DNA of 5,922 nt from DMER64 sp041652255 (lineage in GTDB: Bacteria > Bacteroidota > Bacteroidia > Bacteroidales > UBA932), in the NCBI GenBank assembly GCA_041652255.1, contig JBAZHT010000098.1, positions 1 to 5,922 on the forward strand, written 5' to 3'. Made by a program: the position numbers and the translations under genes. The notes under the pieces were generated by a model. The model ran no database searches. It saw nothing but the letters and a program-made list of their open reading frames with translations, and was not told where the DNA came from. Below, one piece after another: positions 1 to 4,882 of the stretch. How positions within the stretch are numbered: the first letter of the stretch is position 1; every line of letters starts with the position of its first letter.

Positions 1-11
1 GCTTTCCTCAT
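1..11 (-). CDS. Probable start of a sixth operon gene, only Met-Arg-Lys-(Ala) visible
   Basis: On the minus strand the stop codon of the type B carboxylesterase lies inside the sequence ATGA (positions 11 to 8). The ATG there opens a new frame that reads Met-Arg-Lys and then a codon beginning GC (Ala) before the window ends. A 4-base ATGA overlap is a classical arrangement for translational coupling, and a short basic start fits the opening of a signal peptide like those of the other genes. Only three codons and two bases can be read, so it could be chance; product unknown. Confidence 0.45.
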
Positions 12-1456
12 GGTTTCAGGGGATCACCCATTTCTGAATTTTCCGTATCGTTATCATCCAGTTTGAATATCATGAACTTTGGGGTATCGGCTGTGCAGGG
101 AGTCCACTCTCCTTCATACTGTCCATTAGGATCACCGTATTTGGCAAAATTGGTCCAGGCAGTCAGCATTACCTCCGAAAGGGCCCGGTCACCCTCGGTC
201 CAGGGCCTCCAGCTATTCTTAAAAGATTTGAATACGTACCATAGATCGGAAGAGTGGAACGCTCCTTTCAGAACATTGTCCCTGCCATCTGTAGGAAGAG
301 GACGCGCAAACTGATACGCATAAGCCTTATCCCCCGCCTGTTCACGATTCAGACAAAAATCAACAATGCCCGGGGCCATATTACCCATATCATTCAGGGT
401 AAAACCGATCATATAAGGGACATTAGCCAGGTTGTTATTGACGGCTGCATCGTCGAAACTCTCTTGTAATACATACCCGTCAACGATGGGAGAAATCAGT
501 CCTGAAGACATCCAGGTACGGTTTCCTGTAACTGATTGATAAATAGGTCCTAAAGCAAAAATCACTTCGGTAGAGGCTGCACGCATCTTTTCAAGACTTG
601 TAAGGCCGGCCCAATCCATAACATCCTTTGTCTGCTTAGCTGATGATTCAAGTGTCAGAGGGGCAAAAGCACGCATATATGGAGGCATATCGGCCGGAGC
701 AGGAGTAGCGGCCAGACCGCTGGCACTCATGATAATGGCTTTCTTGAACAATTCCCTGGCAAGTGGAGATGCACACAGAGTCTTTACGCTCCTGCCTCCT
801 GCACTTTGTCCGAAAATGGTGACATTATCCGGATCACCACCAAACTGTGCTATGTTTTTCTGAACCCATTTGAGGGCTTCTATCTGGTCCAGTATGCCGT
901 AATTTCCCGACACATTTTGAGGACTTTCCGCAGCAAGTTCCGGATGTGTCAAAAAGCCGAATACTCCCAATCGGTAATTGAAAGTGACAAGCACCACGTC
1001 TTTGCCGGCCCATGCTTCCCCGTCAAACTCGGGTTCGGATCCCCATCCTTCCCTTAAACCGCCACCAAAGATCCATAGAGCGACCGGAAGGTTTTTGTCC
1101 GTCTGTCCGGGAGCTTTTGTCCAGACGTTCAGGTAGAGACAATCCTCGCTATAGGCAGATTCGTCACCGTACCCCCACTCGGTTGTATAACCCCCGGGAT
1201 AATGTGCTGCCTGAAAAGGCGGATGTCCGAATGTGTCGGCCATCCTGACTCCCTCCCACGGAATGACAGGCTGAGGTGCTTTCCACCGGAGCGCTTTAAT
1301 GGGAGGGGCAGCAAAAGGAATACCCCGGTAAACATACACGCCCTTCAACTCGGCTTTAACACCCTGGACCTTACCGCCTTCAATGGTCAGCACAGGATTT
1401 TGGTGATCGCAGCCGAACAGGGTCAGTGTGAAGAACAAAAACAACAGCTTCTTCAT
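8..1456 (-). CDS. Type B carboxylesterase (COesterase family), predicted lipoprotein
   Basis: Complete 482-residue PF00135 carboxylesterase, at the short end for a family usually of about 500-550 residues. The N-terminus has two Lys, a hydrophobic stretch and LFGC, a lipobox with Cys16 as the lipidated residue, so it is probably anchored in the envelope, unlike the other enzymes here. Family landmarks in order are YRGIPFAAPP (43-52), EDCLYLNVW (104-112), the oxyanion loop WIFGGG (128-133), the nucleophile Ser218 in GQSAGG, an acidic Asp356 in GFTLNDMGN and the catalytic His401 in GAFHSSD. Two positions depart from the common pattern: Phe130 where HGGG is usual, and Gln217 where GESAGG is usual. 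The triad is intact, so it should be active. It starts 8 bases after the GH43 stop and its own stop overlaps another ATG. The family acts on varied carboxylic esters; a sugar-acyl or phenolic ester substrate is inferred only from the operon. Confidence 0.92.
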   Translation of the reverse strand: MKKLLFLFFTLTLFGCDHQNPVLTIEGGKVQGVKAELKGVYVYRGIPFAAPPIKALRWKAPQPVIPWEGVRMADTFGHPPFQAAHYPGGYTTEWGYGDESAYSEDCLYLNVWTKAPGQTDKNLPVALWIFGGGLREGWGSEPEFDGEAWAGKDVVLVTFNYRLGVFGFLTHPELAAESPQNVSGNYGILDQIEALKWVQKNIAQFGGDPDNVTIFGQSAGGRSVKTLCASPLARELFKKAIIMSASGLAATPAPADMPPYMRAFAPLTLESSAKQTKDVMDWAGLTSLEKMRAASTEVIFALGPIYQSVTGNRTWMSSGLISPIVDGYVLQESFDDAAVNNNLANVPYMIGFTLNDMGNMAPGIVDFCLNREQAGDKAYAYQFARPLPTDGRDNVLKGAFHSSDLWYVFKSFKNSWRPWTEGDRALSEVMLTAWTNFAKYGDPNGQYEGEWTPCTADTPKFMIFKLDDNDTENSEMGDPLKP

Positions 1457-1464
1457 GGTATTGC

Positions 1465-2802
1465 CTATTTGGTAAATCTGAGCCAGTCCAGGTAAGTCTC
1501 CTTGTCACTTACGGACTTCACGGTCAGATGGTGTATGCCTTTTTTAATACCTTTTACACGGACCGGGATATCTTTCCACCCTTCTGTCCGGGGCACTTTG
1601 ACTTTTGCAACGGTCTTTTCTCCGTTTTGCACAAGCAGCGTTCCTCCTTCGGGAGCCTTAACTCTAAGAACCGCACCACTGCAATCACCATCAAATTCAA
1701 CGGTATTGTAACGTACCCATGCATCGGAACTGTTGAAAACCGTTTTCCATCCGGCAAAATAGTCGGTAGTATCCAGGTACGCTATGGCAGCCCCGGATTC
1801 ACTTATTTCAGAGTAACGGTCCATCTGGATATCAGAGAAGGCTTGAGTAATTCCAATTCCGCGCAAGGTAGGCTTTACCATGCGGATACTTCCGTCGGAT
1901 TCAAAGAAGAGGCTGTCGGCACATACCGAACGGTTCTTGTCAAAGTTTGGTGAATAGTCATTGTGGTGGTAGAAGATGTACCACTGATCCCTGAAATTGA
2001 TGATCGAATGGTGGTTGGTCCAGCACTTGTTGGGCCATTCTTCAAAAAAGACACCTTTGAACTCGTAAGGGCCGTAAATGTTATCTGACGTAGAATATGC
2101 CAGCACCTCTGTATCTTTACGTGCCCAGGGGAACGTCATATAATATATGCCGTTTGCCTTGAACAGGTAAGGGCCTTCGATAAGACCCGGAGAAGGAAGG
2201 TTCCCCACGGGTGTGGGCTCTTCGGCCAATTCGGACCAGTCATCGTTGAGTTTTGCGATGTTGATCCCTCTGGCAGGCCATACCAGGTATCCCTGTCCGT
2301 CGTCATCTACAAAAATGCAGGGGTCGATCCCGAAAACACCTTCAATTGGTTTTTCGCGCGGGGTATAAGGACCCTCTGGCCGGTCTGCTACAGCTACACC
2401 TACCCGGAAAGGACTAAAATGCCCTTCCTGGCCGTCACTTTTCATAAAGTCAGGGAAGAAGAAGTAATATTTTCCGTTATGTTCGCCACAGTCCGGAGCC
2501 CACATAGAATAGGCCTTAGGGTTGCCCCAGGGAACGTCTTTCTGGTCCAGAATCACCCCGTGGTCTGTCCAGTCGGTCAGGTTCTCCGATGAGAATACGT
2601 GATAGTCCTGCATACAGAACCAATCCTTGCGGGGGTAATCGTCAGGTGCCGGAATGTCGTGAGACGGGAACACATAGACCCTGTCCCCTACCACAATTGC
2701 AGATGGGTCAGCCGAGAACTGATCACGGATGATAGGGTTCTGGGCCATGGCTGCCGCTCCAAGCAACAGTAAAATCACTGATAAGGTAATTTTTCTAAAC
2801 AT
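1465..2802 (-). CDS. GH43 glycosidase with C-terminal CBM6 (arabinofuranosidase/xylosidase-like), secreted
   Basis: Complete 445-residue exported glycoside hydrolase expected to release arabinose or xylose from arabinoxylan or its oligosaccharides by inversion. Residues 1-20 are a signal peptide ending AMA, before QNP. Residues about 21-315 form the five-bladed GH43 propeller. The three canonical acidic residues are visible: general base Asp32 in SADPS, the pKa-modulating Asp160 in FGIDP and general acid Glu209 in LIEGP. The His pair in WTNHHS (264-265) fits the central metal-coordinating His of the family. Residues about 325-445 look like a CBM6 beta-sandwich: it begins IQMDRY, close to the usual IQAEDY, continues with AWVRYNTVEF and ends YLDWLRF. 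It is the only glycosidase in the window, between a BD-FAE-like esterase (10 bases upstream) and a type B carboxylesterase (8 bases downstream). The GH43 subfamily was not assigned, so arabinofuranosidase versus beta-xylosidase remains open. Confidence 0.92.
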   Translation of the reverse strand: MFRKITLSVILLLLGAAAMAQNPIIRDQFSADPSAIVVGDRVYVFPSHDIPAPDDYPRKDWFCMQDYHVFSSENLTDWTDHGVILDQKDVPWGNPKAYSMWAPDCGEHNGKYYFFFPDFMKSDGQEGHFSPFRVGVAVADRPEGPYTPREKPIEGVFGIDPCIFVDDDGQGYLVWPARGINIAKLNDDWSELAEEPTPVGNLPSPGLIEGPYLFKANGIYYMTFPWARKDTEVLAYSTSDNIYGPYEFKGVFFEEWPNKCWTNHHSIINFRDQWYIFYHHNDYSPNFDKNRSVCADSLFFESDGSIRMVKPTLRGIGITQAFSDIQMDRYSEISESGAAIAYLDTTDYFAGWKTVFNSSDAWVRYNTVEFDGDCSGAVLRVKAPEGGTLLVQNGEKTVAKVKVPRTEGWKDIPVRVKGIKKGIHHLTVKSVSDKETYLDWLRFTK

Positions 2803-2812
2803 AAATTTTTCT
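2803..2812 (-). promoter_or_regulatory. A-rich translation start region of the GH43 gene, no Shine-Dalgarno
   Basis: Read on the minus strand, the ten bases between the upstream stop and the GH43 ATG are AGAAAAATTT. There is no GGAGG-like sequence. AT-rich leaders without Shine-Dalgarno motifs are typical of Bacteroidota, where translation initiation depends on A-rich, weakly structured upstream sequence. The 6-base gap before the second CE1 gene (4877-4882) is likewise made only of A and T. Confidence 0.4.
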
Positions 2813-3739
2813 TTATAATTGTTTATTGAAGAAGTCAGTCATCTTCTTAAAATACTCTGTGTCAAAACAACCGGGACCATGTCCTCCACCGGGAACAGAG
2901 ATGAAGGTAGCTTTCGCTCCGGCATTGTCGTAAGCGTTTTTCAAGTGAACGCTTTGGCAATGAGGCACCACATTGTCTGCATCTCCATGAATAATAAGGA
3001 TTTCAGGATCATCTTTGTCTACAAAATTGATGGGGCTGATAAGTGTGACCCAATCAGGTTCCCGGCGAGGATCCTTCTTACCTATAAGCATGGCTTCCGG
3101 TGAAGATTCATCATTTGGAGCCTCGCAGTTTGACATACGAGCCATATCCACAGGGCCAAACCAGTCTACCACCGCATGGACACAACTGCTGGTTGAAAGG
3201 TAATTGCCCACAGTGCCTTCAATATCTACGGTAACATCGCCTGATGTAAGTGTCTTCACACTGTTTGTCACACCGGCGAAAGTGGCAAGGTGTCCGCCGG
3301 ACGAGAATCCGGTAATGCCAATGAACGACGGATCAATGTCATAATTGGCAGCATTGGCGCGAACGTAGCGGATGGCCGCTTTCACGTCCTGAATCTGTGC
3401 GGGCCAGATTGCTTCAGTGCTGGAACGGTGATTGATGGAGACAACCGCAAAACCCGCTTGTAGAAGCGGAGTACCTATGGATGCGGAAGCCATTGCCTTG
3501 GCATTGTTGGAAAACCATGCGCTGCCGTAAATCACAATTACCGCCTGATACATGTTTTTTTGTTCTTTGGGCAGGTATATGTCCAGATTGTGGCTTTCCT
3601 GGCCGTCTGAAGCGTAATTTACGTCTTTCCAACTCCTGGAATAAGTACCTTCAGCCGGTCCATCCGGCATTTGGAATCCCTGTGCCGTTACGACAATGGT
3701 ACAGAGGGAAAATACGAATGTCAATATTCTATTTTTCAT
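2813..3739 (-). CDS. Secreted alpha/beta-hydrolase, BD-FAE-like carbohydrate esterase
   Basis: Complete 308-residue exported hydrolase. Residues 1-19 form a signal peptide, probably cut after VTA before Gln20. The rest is a single alpha/beta-hydrolase domain of the Aes/BD-FAE type (COG0657, PF20434-like), a group that includes bifunctional feruloyl/acetylxylan esterases. The nucleophile is Ser146 in GFSSGGH, the acid Asp255 in HGDADNVVP and the His 287 in PGGGHGPG, so the triad is complete. The oxyanion strand reads IVIYGSAW (68-75) where many relatives have HGG. Four cysteines remain in the mature protein (186, 205, 261, 291); the last two sit next to the acid and His loops and could form a disulfide in an exported protein. 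It lies 18 bases after the CE1 esterase gene and 10 bases before the GH43 gene, which supports a role in deacylating the same polysaccharide. A dipeptidyl-peptidase role is less likely: the protein is short and lacks a propeller domain. Confidence 0.87.
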   Translation of the reverse strand: MKNRILTFVFSLCTIVVTAQGFQMPDGPAEGTYSRSWKDVNYASDGQESHNLDIYLPKEQKNMYQAVIVIYGSAWFSNNAKAMASASIGTPLLQAGFAVVSINHRSSTEAIWPAQIQDVKAAIRYVRANAANYDIDPSFIGITGFSSGGHLATFAGVTNSVKTLTSGDVTVDIEGTVGNYLSTSSCVHAVVDWFGPVDMARMSNCEAPNDESSPEAMLIGKKDPRREPDWVTLISPINFVDKDDPEILIIHGDADNVVPHCQSVHLKNAYDNAGAKATFISVPGGGHGPGCFDTEYFKKMTDFFNKQL

Positions 3740-3757
3740 ACCGGAATCAGGTAATGA

Positions 3758-4876
3758 CTATTTGAAAAGCAAAGGAGCAAGCTGGTACAGGCTTCTTCTC
3801 CAGGTAAGGAATTCGTGTGCGGTATTTTCCGATACATATCCGACTGCATTGAATCCTGCATTTTTAAGTTCGGCCGTTGCCTGTTTTATGCCATCGGGCC
3901 GTTCTTTGCTGCCGCAACTTAAAAAGATGAGCTTCACCTGCGATTTGTCTTTGATGTCGTCCGGAGCGTAAACACCGCCGCTTAACAACGCATAATGAGC
4001 AAATACCTCGGGACGGTTCAGGGTTATCATTTTGGTTTCCATACCACCCATTGAAAGGCCGGCCATAGCACGGTGGTCTTTATTGGCAAATGTACTGAAA
4101 TTCTCATCAATATAAGGGATCAATTCGTCCACCAAAACAGTTTGGAACGGCATGATATCAAAATTCCTGAGGCCGCTCCCAAACTTGATCTCATTGGTCA
4201 TTCCGTAAGTCATCACAATAATGAAAGGTTCGATTTTGCCTTCTGCTATCAGGTTGTCCATGATCAAATTGGCGTGTCCCTGCGTAGACCAGGCCGTTTC
4301 ATCCTCACCCCAGCCGTGTTGCAGGTACAATACGGGATACTTTTTGTTTTTTTCTTTACCGTAGCAAGGAGGCGTATAGACAAAAGCGCGGCGTACAGAG
4401 TCAGTACTCGGAGAATAGAAAAGTACCTGGTGCACCTTTCCGTGCGGAACGTTCTTAAGTGCGTAAAAATCACGGTCATGGGCAGGAATCTCTATGCCGC
4501 TTTCCCAACGTGTGGAACCATAGAAATTCAACGTTCCGGGATCGTTAAACACACCTCCGTCTACCGTAAGATGGTAATAATGAAATCCTTCATCCAGTGG
4601 TCCTGCTGTTGTTCCCATCCAGGAGCCGTCTGCTGCTTTTTGGAGTACGGTACCTCCGCGTCCTCCCAGGCCCAGGCTTACGCTAACTGCTGTTGCATCG
4701 GGAGCTTCAACGCGGAATCGCGCGTACCCCTGGGAATTGACCATGGGATACTCTTTTCCGGGTTGGTTAAGGGTTGAAGGTTTGAAGTCTTCTTTTATTT
4801 CTGTAGTGTTCTCCCGGGCATAACCCAAACTAACCATTAATAAAATGGCACTTAAAAGTGTAACTATCTTTTTCAT
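3758..4876 (-). CDS. CE1-family esterase with N-terminal E-set/CBM48-like domain, secreted (tandem paralogue)
   Basis: Complete 372-residue predicted esterase, a paralogue of the gene just upstream; by eye about half of the aligned residues are identical. Residues 1-20 are a classical signal peptide (KK, hydrophobic core, cleavage after GYA). Residues about 40-120 are an E-set/CBM48-like domain, an arrangement known from feruloyl esterases in which the module helps binding to polymeric arabinoxylan. Residues about 150-372 are the PF00756 catalytic domain with the YPVLYLQHG strand-loop. Ser275 in GLSMGG is the nucleophile and His354 in NTAHEF the catalytic His. Glu325 in CGSKE lies where Asp is found in classical CE1 enzymes such as the XynZ feruloyl esterase. 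The start at 4876 is fixed by the signal peptide and lies 6 bases after the upstream stop; no Shine-Dalgarno is visible. The next gene follows after 18 bases. Feruloyl or acetylxylan esterase is the likeliest role, but the motifs do not separate the two. Confidence 0.9.
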   Translation of the reverse strand: MKKIVTLLSAILLMVSLGYARENTTEIKEDFKPSTLNQPGKEYPMVNSQGYARFRVEAPDATAVSVSLGLGGRGGTVLQKAADGSWMGTTAGPLDEGFHYYHLTVDGGVFNDPGTLNFYGSTRWESGIEIPAHDRDFYALKNVPHGKVHQVLFYSPSTDSVRRAFVYTPPCYGKEKNKKYPVLYLQHGWGEDETAWSTQGHANLIMDNLIAEGKIEPFIIVMTYGMTNEIKFGSGLRNFDIMPFQTVLVDELIPYIDENFSTFANKDHRAMAGLSMGGMETKMITLNRPEVFAHYALLSGGVYAPDDIKDKSQVKLIFLSCGSKERPDGIKQATAELKNAGFNAVGYVSENTAHEFLTWRRSLYQLAPLLFK

Positions 4877-4882
4877 AATATA

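Noticed and set aside
1..7. Looked for a transcription terminator after the carboxylesterase stop.
   Set aside because: Only seven bases remain, with no hairpin visible, and the overlapping ATG suggests that the operon continues.
243..254. Exact 12-base match (AGATCGGAAGAG) to the core of the common Illumina adapter, raising the possibility of adapter contamination or a chimeric join.
   Set aside because: The carboxylesterase frame runs unbroken through it and encodes the family-typical segment GAFHSSDLWYVF with the catalytic His401. The next base is T where the adapter has C. It is a coincidence, though adapter trimmers might clip reads here.
1528..1953. Plus-strand open frame of 141 codons.
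   Set aside because: It lies antisense within the GH43-CBM6 gene, has no recognisable motif, and is explained by the coding bias of the real gene.
3740..3757. The 18-base gap, the largest in the window, considered as a possible internal promoter or terminator.
   Set aside because: It is too short for a Bacteroidota promoter (TTTG and TAnnTTTG elements about 20 bases apart), and it has no stem-loop with a T-run.
4073..4777. Long plus-strand open frame of 234 codons.
   Set aside because: It is wholly antisense to the second CE1 esterase gene, has no recognisable domain, and the opposite strand shows clear catalytic motifs and a signal peptide.
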